From Cellulomonas marina (GTDB lineage: Bacteria; Actinomycetota; Actinomycetes; Actinomycetales; Cellulomonadaceae): DNA of 64,000 nucleotides. Under the pieces are notes generated by a model that had not been told where the DNA came from, made no database searches, and worked only from the letters and a program-made list of their open reading frames with translations. Position numbers and translations under genes: made by a program. Where the stretch lies: NCBI RefSeq assembly GCF_900111925.1, contig NZ_FOKA01000019.1, positions 1-64,000 of the forward strand, given 5' to 3'. Below are positions 49,338-57,432 of this stretch, piece after piece. Numbering within the stretch: the stretch's first letter is position 1; each line of letters begins with the position of its first letter.

Positions 49338-50959
49338 CACGCCTCCTTCCGGAACATGCCGAGCATGCGGTAGGCGACGAGGAAGCCGCCGACGATGTTG
49401 ATGGAGGCCACCGCGGCGGCGACGAACGCCAGCGACGTGACGACCCACGAGTCGGACCCCAGCTGCAGCAGCGCGCCGACGAGGATGATCCCCGAGACGG
49501 CGTTCGTCTGGGCCATGAGCGGCGTGTGCAACGAGTGCGACACGTGCGAGATGACGTAGTACCCGACGATCACGGCGAGCACGAACACGGTCAGGTACCC
49601 GGCGAAGGCCGGCGGCGACACGGCGACGGCCAGCGCGACGAGCACGGCCGCGAGCCCGGCCAGCACCGCCCGGCGACGCCCGGCCGCCGCCTCGCGCGCC
49701 GCCCGCGCGGAAGGGTCGACGGCCGGGTCGGCGGTCGGCGTCACCCCGGGCGCCGCACCCGCCACCGCGCTCGTCGCCGCGCTCGTCGCCGCACCCGCCA
49801 CCGCGCTCGTCGCCGAGGCGGTCACCGGCGCCGCCGACACCTGCACCGGCGGCGGCGGCCACAGCACCTCCCCGCCGTGCGCGACCGTCATGCCGCGCAG
49901 CACCGGGTCCTCCAGGTCGAGCACCAGCACGCCGTCCTTGCCGGGCGTGAGGAGCTTGAGCAGGTTGACGACGTTGGTGCCGACCAGCTGCGAGGTGTGC
50001 GCCGGCATCCGGCTCGTCAGGTCGGTGTACCCGAGGACGACGACGCCGTTCTCCGAGACGTACCGCTCCCCGGGGACGGTGAGCTCGCAGTTGCCGCCGC
50101 CCGACGCCGCCAGGTCGACGACGACGGACCCGGGCCGCATGGCCGCGACCATCTCCGCGGTGATCGTCGTCGGGGCCGTGCCGCGCACCAGCGCCGTCGT
50201 GATGACGACGTCCGCCCGGGCGCTCTCCTCCGCGTACATCGCCGCGGTCAGCGCCTCCTGCTCCGCGGTCAGCGCCGCCGCGTACCCGTCCGCGGAGACG
50301 GCCTGCTGGGCCGCCCGCGCCTGGACGAACGTCGCCCCCATCGACTCGATCTGCTCGCCCACCTCGGGCCGGACGTCGAAGGCCCGCACCTGCGCGCCCA
50401 GGCTGCCCGCCGCGCCGATCGCGGCGAGGCCCGCGACACCGGCCCCGATGACGAACACGGTGGCCGGGGCCGTCTTCCCGGCGGCGGTGACCTGGCCGGT
50501 GAACATGCCGCCGTACTCGGCCGCCGCCTCGATGACCGCGCGGTACCCGGCGACGTTCGACATCGTCGAGAGCACGTCCAGCGCCTGCGCCCGGGAGATG
50601 CGCGGCACGGCGTCCAGCGCCAGCGCCGTGACGCCCTGCGCGGCCAGCCGCTCGACGAGCGCGGGCCGCGCCGCCGGTGCCAGCATCGACACGAGCGTGG
50701 TCCCCGGACGCAGGGCCGCCAGCCGGTCCTCCGACGGCACCCCGACGGTCGTCACCACGTCAGCGCCGAGCACCGCGTCGACGTCCGCCACGCGCGCACC
50801 GGCGGCCGCGTACGCCTCGTCGGGGTGCGTCGCCCCGGCGCCCGCACCGCGCTCCACGACCACCTCGTACCCCAGCGCCACCAGCTGCGCCACCGTGCGC
50901 GGGGTGGCGCTGACGAGCCGTTCTCCGGGTCGTGACTCCCGTGGGACGCCGATCCTCAT
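49337..50959 (-). CDS. pntA: NAD(P) transhydrogenase subunit alpha (fused alpha1-alpha2)
   Basis: A 540-residue subunit with the NAD(H)-binding domain I (starting [20 protein letters not shown]; alanine-dehydrogenase-like; [32 protein letters not shown] holds the GAGVAG dinucleotide motif) and the membrane part with about four helices ending in [10 protein letters not shown]. Fused as in E. coli PntA (510 residues), whereas Rhodospirillum has split subunits. An Ala/Val-rich linker between the domains contains a 28-bp direct repeat and accounts for the extra length. GAGGAG precedes ATG 50959. A GGAAAGCGCTTGCC operator 50 bp upstream ties it to the LacI-linked oxidation module at 22-32 kb. Confidence 0.95.
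   Translation of the reverse strand: MRIGVPRESRPGERLVSATPRTVAQLVALGYEVVVERGAGAGATHPDEAYAAAGARVADVDAVLGADVVTTVGVPSEDRLAALRPGTTLVSMLAPAARPALVERLAAQGVTALALDAVPRISRAQALDVLSTMSNVAGYRAVIEAAAEYGGMFTGQVTAAGKTAPATVFVIGAGVAGLAAIGAAGSLGAQVRAFDVRPEVGEQIESMGATFVQARAAQQAVSADGYAAALTAEQEALTAAMYAEESARADVVITTALVRGTAPTTITAEMVAAMRPGSVVVDLAASGGGNCELTVPGERYVSENGVVVLGYTDLTSRMPAHTSQLVGTNVVNLLKLLTPGKDGVLVLDLEDPVLRGMTVAHGGEVLWPPPPVQVSAAPVTASATSAVAGAATSAATSAVAGAAPGVTPTADPAVDPSARAAREAAAGRRRAVLAGLAAVLVALAVAVSPPAFAGYLTVFVLAVIVGYYVISHVSHSLHTPLMAQTNAVSGIILVGALLQLGSDSWVVTSLAFVAAAVASINIVGGFLVAYRMLGMFRKEA
49752..49815 (-). repeat. 28-bp direct repeat in the pntA linker
   Basis: The same 28 bases occur at 49752-49779 and 49788-49815 (36-bp period, a multiple of three) within pntA. 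They encode the Ala/Val/Thr-rich linker SAVAGAA...SAVAGAA between the soluble and membrane domains. An in-frame duplication like this lengthens the hinge without breaking the gene. Confidence 0.9.
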
Positions 50960-51008
50960 GCCTGCTCCTCGTCGTCGAGCCGGCGGCGGCTCCCGCGCCG
51001 CGCCGGTT

Positions 51009-51022
51009 GGAAAGCGCTTGCC
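51009..51022. promoter_or_regulatory. LacI-type operator GGAAAGCGCTTGCC before pntAB
   Basis: This 14-mer is identical to the site at 22214 before the SDR/flavoprotein operon. It lies 50 bp before the pntA ATG, where a bound repressor would overlap the promoter. Confidence 0.7.
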
Positions 51023-51129
51023 GCACTCTAGCGGGCGGCGACCCCCCGCAGGAAGAGCGTCCCACCGACCGGGGACACGGGACATGACGTCGGTCCTGCC
51101 CGTGCCCCCGCCCGGTCGGCTACACGATC

Positions 51130-51177
51130 GGCTAGGCGGTCGGCCAGGCGGTCGGCCAGGCGGTCGGCTACGCGGCG
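51130..51177. repeat. Four imperfect 12-bp tandem units next to the corC stop
   Basis: Four 12-bp units run from 51130 to 51177: one variant (GGCTAGGCGGTC), two identical (GGCCAGGCGGTC) and one divergent (GGCTACGCGGCG). They end one base before the stop codon of the CorC-like gene (51179). They do not form a strong hairpin. The gap 51023-51129 holds nothing else that I recognise. Confidence 0.85.
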
Positions 51178-51178
51178 G

Positions 51179-52522
51179 CTACCCGGTGGGCTGCGCGCTC
51201 GGCTGCGCGTTCGTCCCCGCCTCCGCCGTCCCGACCAGCCCCGCCGCGTTCGTCGGCGCCACCACCCGCAGGCGCGTGATGCGGCGCCGGTCGACCGCCA
51301 CGACCTCGAGCCGCGCGGCGTCCTCGTCGCCGGCGGGCACGACGTCCCCGACCCGCGCCAGCCGTCCGAGCCGCCACAGCACGTACCCCGCCGCGGTCTC
51401 GTACGGACCCTCGGGCACGACGACGCCCGTGCGCTCGGCCAGCTCCTCGATGGTGATGCCGGCGTCCACCGACCCCGTCGTGCGGGACACGGGCGAGGCC
51501 TCGGCGTCGTACTCGTCGCGGATCTCCCCGACGAGCTCCTCGACGAGGTCCTCGAGCGTGACGATGCCGTCGGTGCCGCCGTACTCGTCGACGACGACGG
51601 CGAGGTGCACGCCCTCGCGGCGCATGGTGGCCATCGTCGTCAGCACCCGGTTCGTCGACGGGGCCGCGAGGACCGGCCGGACGAGGTCGCGCACGGTCGC
51701 GCCGGCGGGCGAGGGCACGAGCAGGTCCCGCACGTGCAGGAAGCCCAGCACGTCGTCGAAGTCCTCCCCGGTCACGGGGTAGCGCGAGTACGGCAGGGCC
51801 GCCACCTGCTCGCGCGCGGTCGTGACGGGCAGGTCGGCGGCGAGGAACGCGACCTCGCCGCGCGGGCGCATGACCTCCTTGACCGACCGGTCCGAGGCGT
51901 CGAACACGTCGGCGACGATGCGCCGCTCCGCCTCCGGCAGGTCCCGGTGGGTGACGACGAGGTCCCGCAGCTCCTCGTTCGTCATCTCCTCCGAGCGCGC
52001 GGAGGGGTCCCCGCCGAAGAGCCGCACGACGGCGTCGGTGGACACCGACAGCAGCCAGATCACCGGCCGCATGGCCTGCGCGAACCGGTCCAGCGGGGGC
52101 CCGACCAGCCGCGCGACGGCGGCCGACCGCTGCAGCGCGATGCGCTTGGGCACGAGCTCGCCGAGCACGAGGGACAGGAACGCGACGACGAGCGTCAGCG
52201 CGACCAGCGCGACCGTCTGCGCGAGCCCCTCGGGCAGGCCGAGCCCGACGAGGACCGGTGCGAGGTCGGGCGCCAGCGTCGAGGCGCCGTAGGCCGCGGA
52301 GAAGAACCCGGCGACGGTCACGCCGATCTGCACCGCGGCGAGGAAGCGGTTGGGGTCGCGGGCCACCGCCGCGACCTTGGCGCCGCGGCCGCCGTCGCGC
52401 TCGAGCTGGCGCAGCTGGCTCTCCCGCAGGGAGACGAGCGCGAGCTCCGTGCCGGCGAAGACGCCGCCGACGACGATGAAGACGAGGACCAGCCCGAGGT
52501 TGGTCAGGGTGCCGGAGTCCAT
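51179..52522 (-). CDS. CNNM/CorC-HlyC family membrane protein
   Basis: A 447-residue protein. The N-terminal DUF21/CNNM membrane domain (about 1-190) has four hydrophobic segments and the TELALVSLRESQLRQLERDGG motif. Two CBS domains follow (about 205-330: MRPRGEVAFLAADLP; VDEYGGTDGIVTLEDLVEELVGEI). The C-terminal CorC_HlyC FAD-like transporter-associated domain begins after residue 340. The family is linked to Mg2+ or Co2+ efflux and ion balance; it was named for hemolysin by early misassignment. ATG 52522 is chosen because it begins exactly at the first membrane segment, behind GGGGGTGGG. It stands alone. Confidence 0.9.
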   Translation of the reverse strand: MDSGTLTNLGLVLVFIVVGGVFAGTELALVSLRESQLRQLERDGGRGAKVAAVARDPNRFLAAVQIGVTVAGFFSAAYGASTLAPDLAPVLVGLGLPEGLAQTVALVALTLVVAFLSLVLGELVPKRIALQRSAAVARLVGPPLDRFAQAMRPVIWLLSVSTDAVVRLFGGDPSARSEEMTNEELRDLVVTHRDLPEAERRIVADVFDASDRSVKEVMRPRGEVAFLAADLPVTTAREQVAALPYSRYPVTGEDFDDVLGFLHVRDLLVPSPAGATVRDLVRPVLAAPSTNRVLTTMATMRREGVHLAVVVDEYGGTDGIVTLEDLVEELVGEIRDEYDAEASPVSRTTGSVDAGITIEELAERTGVVVPEGPYETAAGYVLWRLGRLARVGDVVPAGDEDAARLEVVAVDRRRITRLRVVAPTNAAGLVGTAEAGTNAQPSAQPTG

Positions 52523-52663
52523 CAGTGCCCACCCCCCGTGGCACGCGCACCGGGCGCGCGGCGGGACGGGGGGTGGCCGGGACTCGCAGAGGGATCGCTC
52601 ACGCCCGGGCACAACGCCGGACGCCCTCCGCGGGTTCCCCGAGGGGCGCGACCCCTCCTCGCG

Positions 52664-53116
52664 TCAGCGCACCGGGCGCGGGCGGTGCCGCAGCGGCAGC
52701 CACACGGCGACCGCCATGAGCAGCATCGCCAGGGGCACGTGCACGGCGGTCAGCGAGGCCGCGCCGGCGTCCGCCATGAGCGACCCGAGCACGTACTCCA
52801 GCACGAGGAGGGCGACGAGCACGACGGTCCCGACGACGAGGTCGCGGCGGGCCTTGAGCTTCGTCACCGCGAGCACGAGCGCGGCGACCGAGACCAGCAG
52901 CGTGACGTCCGCCCCGCGGGCGTGGACGAACTCCCACGTGTCCGCGGACTGCCCGCCGCCGCCCCAGGCCGCCATGAACAGCCCCGCCCACAGGCCCTGC
53001 AGCAGGATCCCGAGGGAGGCGATGCCGACGAGGGCGCCGTACGCCTTGTTGGTGACGGGGGCGGGGGCCGGGCCGGTGGTCGAGCCCGTGGCCGGACCCG
53101 TGGACGCGCTGGTCAT
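52664..53116 (-). CDS. Unknown four-TM membrane protein
   Basis: A 150-residue protein with a short Ser/Thr/Pro-rich N-terminus and four hydrophobic segments (about 25-50, 66-85, 93-113, 121-142). The second loop has GGGGQSADTWEFVHARGAD and a KLKARRD basic turn faces the cytoplasm. The start is ATG 53116 with AGGAT upstream; a GTG two codons earlier would be too close to that box. I do not recognise the family with confidence; small four-helix proteins of this kind are common in actinobacteria. It stands alone between corC and the chemotaxis pair. Confidence 0.6.
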   Translation of the reverse strand: MTSASTGPATGSTTGPAPAPVTNKAYGALVGIASLGILLQGLWAGLFMAAWGGGGQSADTWEFVHARGADVTLLVSVAALVLAVTKLKARRDLVVGTVVLVALLVLEYVLGSLMADAGAASLTAVHVPLAMLLMAVAVWLPLRHRPRPVR

Positions 53117-53266
53117 GGCCACATCCTGGCACCGCCGGCCGCCCGGGGGGCGGTGCGCGGTCCCGGCGCGCCCGCCCGAGGACGCCGTCCGACGGCGCTC
53201 GGCCGTTCAGGGGACGTCCCCCGCTGCCGATGAGGGGGGTGGTTCCGCATGTCCAGGGGAGGACCC

Positions 53267-53809
53267 ATGCACGCAGCAGCCGTGCGACCCACCGGGGTCG
53301 AGCGCACCTTCGACCCCGGTGGGATCATCGTCACCAAGACCGACCTGCAGGGTCGGCTCACGTACGCCAACGACGTGTTCCTGCGCGTCTCGGCGCTGCG
53401 CGAGGACGAGGCGATCGGCAAGCCGCACAACCTCATCCGGCACCCCGACATGCCGCGCGCGGTGTTCGGGCTGCTCTGGGAGCGCATCGTCGCCGGGCAG
53501 GAGATCTTCGCCTACGTGGTGAACCTCGCCGCCGACGGCGCCCACTACTGGGTCCTCGCGCACGTGACGCCGTCGCTCTCGCCGGCCGGCACGGTCGTCG
53601 GCTACCACTCGAACCGCCGGGTGCCCACGCGCGCGGCGCTCGACCACGTGCAGCCGCTGTACCGGGCGCTCGTCGCCGCGGAGCGGCAGCAGGGGGCGGC
53701 ACGCGACGCCGTCGTCGCGGGCCGGGCCGCGCTGGACACGCACCTGTCCACCGCCGGGCAGGACTACGACGAGATGGTGTGGGCCCTCGCGGGCTCGCAG
53801 GGATGGTGA
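53267..53809 (+). CDS. Aer-like PAS-domain sensor protein
   Basis: A 180-residue cytoplasmic protein with one PAS domain. [31 protein letters not shown] opens the fold, and [25 protein letters not shown] is the distinctive helix of Aer-type PAS domains that hold FAD and sense redox state. In E. coli Aer the PAS is fused to a membrane anchor and signalling domain; here the protein ends after a short helical tail ([22 protein letters not shown]). The next gene, 7 bases on, encodes the signalling part. ATG 53267 has GGGGAGG five bases upstream; ATG 53249 is an alternative. Role: aerotaxis or energy taxis, inferred. Confidence 0.85.
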   Translation: MHAAAVRPTGVERTFDPGGIIVTKTDLQGRLTYANDVFLRVSALREDEAIGKPHNLIRHPDMPRAVFGLLWERIVAGQEIFAYVVNLAADGAHYWVLAHVTPSLSPAGTVVGYHSNRRVPTRAALDHVQPLYRALVAAERQQGAARDAVVAGRAALDTHLSTAGQDYDEMVWALAGSQGW

Positions 53810-53816
53810 GGGCACG

Positions 53817-54782
53817 ATGACCAGGACGCTGCGCCCCCGGGCCGGCAGCACGGCCCGCGCCGCCGAGGACGCGACCGCCGCGGTCGTGGCCGAGATCCGG
53901 CGCGTCATGCAGGCCGCCGCGCTCGGCGACCTCGAGGTGCGCGTCGCGCACGTCGACGGCATGGAGGACGTCGCCGGCCTGTGCGAGACGCGGCAGGCGG
54001 TCAACCGCCTCCTCGACCGCACCGACGCCTTCACCCGGGAGGCCGGCGCCTCGCTGGCGGCCGCGTCGGAGGGCCGGTACTACCGGGAGTTCCTGCCGAC
54101 CGGCATGACCGGGGCCTTCAAGCACGGGGCGACGACGATCAACGCCGCCCGCCGGCGCATGGCCGAGAGCCAGGCGGCCATCGACGCGGCCGCCGCCGAG
54201 CGGCTCGCCACGGCCGACGCCTTCGAGGGCACGGTCATGGCGCTGGCCGAGCAGCTCGCCGCCGCAGCGGTGGAGATGAGCGCGTCGGCGGCGAGCCTGG
54301 CGGGCAACGCCGGCAACGCGGTGGCCGAGGCCAGCGGCACCCTCGCGGCGGTCGGGCAGCTCGACGGCACGGCGCGCGAGATCGGGGCCGTCGTCGACCT
54401 CATCGCGCGCATCGCGTCGCAGACCCGGCTCCTCGCGCTCAACGCGACGATCGAGGCCGCGCGCGCCGGGGAGGACGGGCGCGGCTTCGCGGTCGTCGCG
54501 CAGGAGGTCAAGTCCCTCGCGGACAGCACCGGCACCTCCACGGAGCGCATCACCGCGCAGGTGAGGTCGCTGCAGTCCGCGGTCGCGGGCATGACGTCGA
54601 CGATCGAGCACCTCGGCCAGACGATGGACGAGATGGACCGCATGGTCGCGGCGATCGCCGAGGCCGTGGACTCCGGGCAGTCCGGCGCCGGCGACCACGC
54701 GCAGGGCCAGGGCCTCGCGCAGATGGCCGAGGTGCTGCGCACGGAGGCGCTGGACGTGCTCCACGCCATGCGGCGCGGGTGA
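53817..54782 (+). CDS. Soluble methyl-accepting chemotaxis protein
   Basis: A 321-residue chemoreceptor without membrane segments. The N-terminal part (about 20-115) has a helical region ending [31 protein letters not shown], often seen with PAS-linked receptors. The signalling hairpin with tip sequence [37 protein letters not shown] (about 199-235) contacts CheA and CheW. A long coiled coil flanks it on both sides, somewhat shorter than in full-size receptors. Together with the PAS gene just upstream it looks like a two-gene version of Aer. No cheA/cheW or flagellar gene is in the window. Confidence 0.88.
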   Translation: MTRTLRPRAGSTARAAEDATAAVVAEIRRVMQAAALGDLEVRVAHVDGMEDVAGLCETRQAVNRLLDRTDAFTREAGASLAAASEGRYYREFLPTGMTGAFKHGATTINAARRRMAESQAAIDAAAAERLATADAFEGTVMALAEQLAAAAVEMSASAASLAGNAGNAVAEASGTLAAVGQLDGTAREIGAVVDLIARIASQTRLLALNATIEAARAGEDGRGFAVVAQEVKSLADSTGTSTERITAQVRSLQSAVAGMTSTIEHLGQTMDEMDRMVAAIAEAVDSGQSGAGDHAQGQGLAQMAEVLRTEALDVLHAMRRG

Positions 54783-54856
54783 GACTCCGCACCGAGCTGC
54801 AGAGAGCTGCACCGAGCTGCACCGGCCCTGTCCCGACCCTGTCCCGACCCCGCACG

Positions 54857-54906
54857 ACGACGACCGCCGCCCGGCACCTCGCGAGGTGCCGGGCGGCGGT
54901 CGTCGT
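54857..54906. terminator. Perfect 50-bp palindrome, bidirectional terminator
   Basis: Positions 54857-54881 and 54882-54906 are perfect reverse complements with no spacer (centre CCTCG/CGAGG), a 25-bp stem that includes CCGCCGCCCGGCACCTCG. It lies 75 bases after the chemoreceptor stop and 34 bases after the stop of the convergent DoxX-like gene. This strongly suggests a two-way terminator, and is unusually long for one. Confidence 0.85.
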
Positions 54907-54939
54907 GCTGCGCGCGCAGGTCCGTCTCGGCAGGGCGCC

Positions 54940-56073
54940 TCAGCGGGTGGCGCCGACGAGGGCGCGGGCCGCCGTGGCCGGCCGCAGGCCGCGCAGGCCG
55001 GCCGCACCGGACGAGAGGGCGGCCCGCAGGTCGGCCGGCGCCGGCAGCCACGGCACGGCGGCCGCGGTGCGCGGGTCGGAGCCGTAGGCCAGCAGCGTGA
55101 GGAACACGCCGTAGACCGGCAGGTGCCCGATCGCCTCGGTCGTGCCGAACAGCAGCAGCGTCGCGTTGAACGGCACCATGGCGACGAGCACCGCGACCTG
55201 CGGGATCGCGCCGGACAGGACCAGCGCCCCGAAGAGCAGCTCGACCGTGCCCGCGACCACGATGAACACGTCGACCGGCACCTGCAGGCCGACGAGGGCG
55301 AAGACGTCGAGCTGGGGGAACTGCTCGAGCGTCTCGCGGGCCAGCGCGGGGTTCGTGAACTTCTCCGAGAACGCCAGGGTGACCAGCGCCGTCGCGACGC
55401 CCAGCCGCAGGAGCAGCAGGGCCCACCGCTCGCGGCGCGCGTCGGCCTCGACCCGGCCGAAGGCGGCGTCGGACGGCGGCAGGACCGCGAGGAACGCGGC
55501 GATCCCGACGACGTCGGCCGCCTCGAGCAGCGCCACCGGCCCCGAGGTGACGGCGGTGGCCGGGCCGAGGAGGGCGACGAGCAGCGCGGCGGCGCGCAGC
55601 CGGACGCCGGAGATGAGCCAGATGCCGATGGCCGCCTCGACGACGCCGGCGAACGCCCCGCCGGGCACGTCGTCGAGGTGCGTCGAGGGCGCCAGGAACC
55701 TGCCCGTCACCGCGAACGCGAGCAGCGAGACGCCGAGGTGCACGGCCAGCAGCCGCGGCACGTAGGGCGTCAGCCGGCCGACCGGCGCCAGGACCCGCAG
55801 CTCGGGGCGGGGCAGCAGCCGCGCCGCCCACCGCCACGCGAGCGCCACGACGACCACGAGCGCCGTCAGCGCCAGCGGCAGCGGGCGCAGGAAGAACGAC
55901 CACTCGCCGCCGGGCTGGTTCTCGGAGAACCAGCGCTCGTGGGCGGAGGCGGGCAGGGCGGTCAGCGCGACGAGCAGCGCCGTGGCGCCGAGCGTGCGGC
56001 GGACCCGGCGGCCGGCGGTGCGGTGGGCCGTGGGGCCGGTCGTCGGGCGGAGGTGGTCGGTCGGGCGGGTCAT
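54940..56073 (-). CDS. DoxX-like multi-TM membrane protein
   Basis: A 377-residue membrane protein with about nine to ten hydrophobic segments. The N-terminus has a signal-like segment ending ALPASAHERWFSENQP, which would place that stretch outside. The middle and C-terminal parts (LLLRLGVATALVTLAFSEKFTNPALARETLEQFP and VFIVVAGTVELLFGALVLSG) follow the DoxX/SURF4-like four-helix pattern. Members have been linked to thiosulfate:quinone oxidoreductase or redox control, but most are uncharacterised. TGAGGA lies ahead of ATG 56073. It stands alone, convergent with the chemoreceptor gene. Confidence 0.7.
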   Translation of the reverse strand: MTRPTDHLRPTTGPTAHRTAGRRVRRTLGATALLVALTALPASAHERWFSENQPGGEWSFFLRPLPLALTALVVVVALAWRWAARLLPRPELRVLAPVGRLTPYVPRLLAVHLGVSLLAFAVTGRFLAPSTHLDDVPGGAFAGVVEAAIGIWLISGVRLRAAALLVALLGPATAVTSGPVALLEAADVVGIAAFLAVLPPSDAAFGRVEADARRERWALLLLRLGVATALVTLAFSEKFTNPALARETLEQFPQLDVFALVGLQVPVDVFIVVAGTVELLFGALVLSGAIPQVAVLVAMVPFNATLLLFGTTEAIGHLPVYGVFLTLLAYGSDPRTAAAVPWLPAPADLRAALSSGAAGLRGLRPATAARALVGATR

Positions 56074-56315
56074 GGTCGTTCCTCAGGTGTGGGGGTCCCC
56101 GAGCGGGTGCCGTCTCTCGGCCCCCGTACGATCGCGCGGTCCCGTGCACGGGTGACGGGACGTACGTCCCTGCCACGGTGCCCGGGCAGGTCGAGCCGCC
56201 GGTCGGACGGCGGAGGGCCGGGTGAAAAGGGGCCCACGACCTGTGTCGGGGCCCGTCCGCGGCGGAGGATCAGGACGGCCACCCGACGCCACGCCACCAC
56301 CGCCGCTGGAGACCC

Positions 56316-56954
56316 ATGACCGAGCCCCGCCCCCGTCCCGACCGACGCCGGACGGTCGCCGGGCTCCTGACCGGCGCGGCACTCGGCGCCGTGCTCGTCG
56401 TGGGCACGGTCGTCGTGCTCGGCGACGAGGCGCCCTGGCGCACCTCCGCGACCGGGACCACGCCAGCCCCTGCGACAGGAGAGGCCGGCGGCGGCGCGAC
56501 GGACGGCAGCGCCCCCGCCGGCACGGACGGCAGCACGGACGACAGCACGGGCGAGAGCACGGACGACAGCACGGGCGAGAGCACGGACGACAGCACGGGC
56601 GAGAGCACGGACGACAGCACGGACGACGCCACCGCCGGCGTCACCGCCGACTCCCCGACCAACCCCGACCCCGCCACGTTCCGTCCCCTCACCGACGTCG
56701 ACTGCGCCGCCATCGAGGCGCGCGCCGTGGCCCTGTCGGCCGAGCAGGCCACCGACGGACGCACCCTCACCGCGGTCACGGGCAGCACGGCGACCACCGA
56801 CCACCGCGCGGACTACGCCGTGCCCGCCGCGGACGGTCGCTCGGTCGTCCTCGTCTGCAGCGGCACCGGCGTCTGGAGCGACGGCGCGACCTCCGCCCTG
56901 ACGACCACGCTGTCGATCGACGCCTCCGGCGCGCTCTTCGTCGGCTACCGCTGA
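56316..56954 (+). CDS. Membrane-anchored protein with acidic Ser/Thr repeats and unassigned C-terminal domain
   Basis: A 212-residue protein. One membrane segment at about 14-35 follows an Arg-rich start, placing the rest outside. A low-complexity linker (45-110) contains the unit DDSTGEST three times. The C-terminal domain (about 129-212) begins VDCAAIEARAV and has LTAVTG, DHRADY, VVLVCSGTGVWSDGATS and LSIDASGALFVGY. The same pattern, with two conserved cysteines, recurs in the protein at 63268, so this is a real module. I cannot name the family. The 242-bp gap upstream (56074-56315) serves as the divergent promoter region; I see no further site in it. Confidence 0.65.
   Translation: MTEPRPRPDRRRTVAGLLTGAALGAVLVVGTVVVLGDEAPWRTSATGTTPAPATGEAGGGATDGSAPAGTDGSTDDSTGESTDDSTGESTDDSTGESTDDSTDDATAGVTADSPTNPDPATFRPLTDVDCAAIEARAVALSAEQATDGRTLTAVTGSTATTDHRADYAVPAADGRSVVLVCSGTGVWSDGATSALTTTLSIDASGALFVGYR
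56538..56609 (+). repeat. Three tandem 24-bp units
   Basis: Three exact 24-bp copies (56538-56561, 56562-56585, 56586-56609) followed by a partial copy encode DDSTGEST repeats in the gene at 56316. The period is in frame, so changes in copy number would alter only linker length. Confidence 0.93.
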
Positions 56955-57012
56955 CGCCCGCGGGGCTCCCGCTTCCCGCACCGTCACCTCTTGACACCCT
57001 CTCCTGCTCACT

Positions 57013-57036
57013 GGTTCATTAGTGGAGTAACGAACC
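57013..57036. promoter_or_regulatory. Promoter and YtrA-type GntR operator of the ABC operon
   Basis: GGTTC (57013-57017) and GAACC (57032-57036) frame a 24-bp palindrome with inner TTA/TAA symmetry (18 of 24 positions). A TTGACA -35 box at 56991-56996 is followed by this element in the -10 region, and the gene start is at 57058. A long AT-rich inverted repeat over the -10 is typical for autoregulated YtrA-subfamily GntR operons. Confidence 0.7.
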
Positions 57037-57057
57037 ACTGAACCAGGAGGGCGCCGC

Positions 57058-57432
57058 GTGCTCGACGACAGCCGCCCGATCTTCGTGCAGGTCGCCGAGC
57101 GCATCGCCGGCGACGTCCTCGACGGCACGCTCCCCGAGGGGAGCCAGGTGCCGTCGACCACCGAGCTGTCGGCCTTCCTCCGCATCAACCCGGCCACCGT
57201 GGCCAAGGGGATGGCCGAGCTCGTCGCGACCGGGGTGCTCCACAAGAGGAGGGGGATCGGGATGTTCGTGTCCGAGGGGGCGCGGGCGCGGCTGCAGGAG
57301 CAGCGGCGGGCCGCGTTCGTCGACGAGTTCGTCGCGCCGCTCGTGCGGGAGGCGGGCCGGCTGGGCCTCGCGCCCGACGAGGTCGCGCGTCTGGTGGTCG
57401 ACGCCACGCGCGGGGCGGGGGCGGTCCGATGA
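57058..57432 (+). CDS. GntR-family regulator, YtrA subfamily
   Basis: A 124-residue repressor: winged helix at about 8-75 (PIFVQVAERIAGDVLDGTLPEGSQVPSTTELSAFLRINPATVAKGMAELVATGVLHKRRGIGMFV) followed by only about 45 residues, the short dimerisation tail of the YtrA subfamily. Members control the ABC transporter genes that follow, usually in answer to cell-envelope antibiotics. GTG 57058 has AGGAGG seven bases upstream. The stop overlaps the ATG of the ABC ATPase gene (ATGA). Its own palindromic operator lies 22 bases upstream. Confidence 0.9.
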   Translation: MLDDSRPIFVQVAERIAGDVLDGTLPEGSQVPSTTELSAFLRINPATVAKGMAELVATGVLHKRRGIGMFVSEGARARLQEQRRAAFVDEFVAPLVREAGRLGLAPDEVARLVVDATRGAGAVR

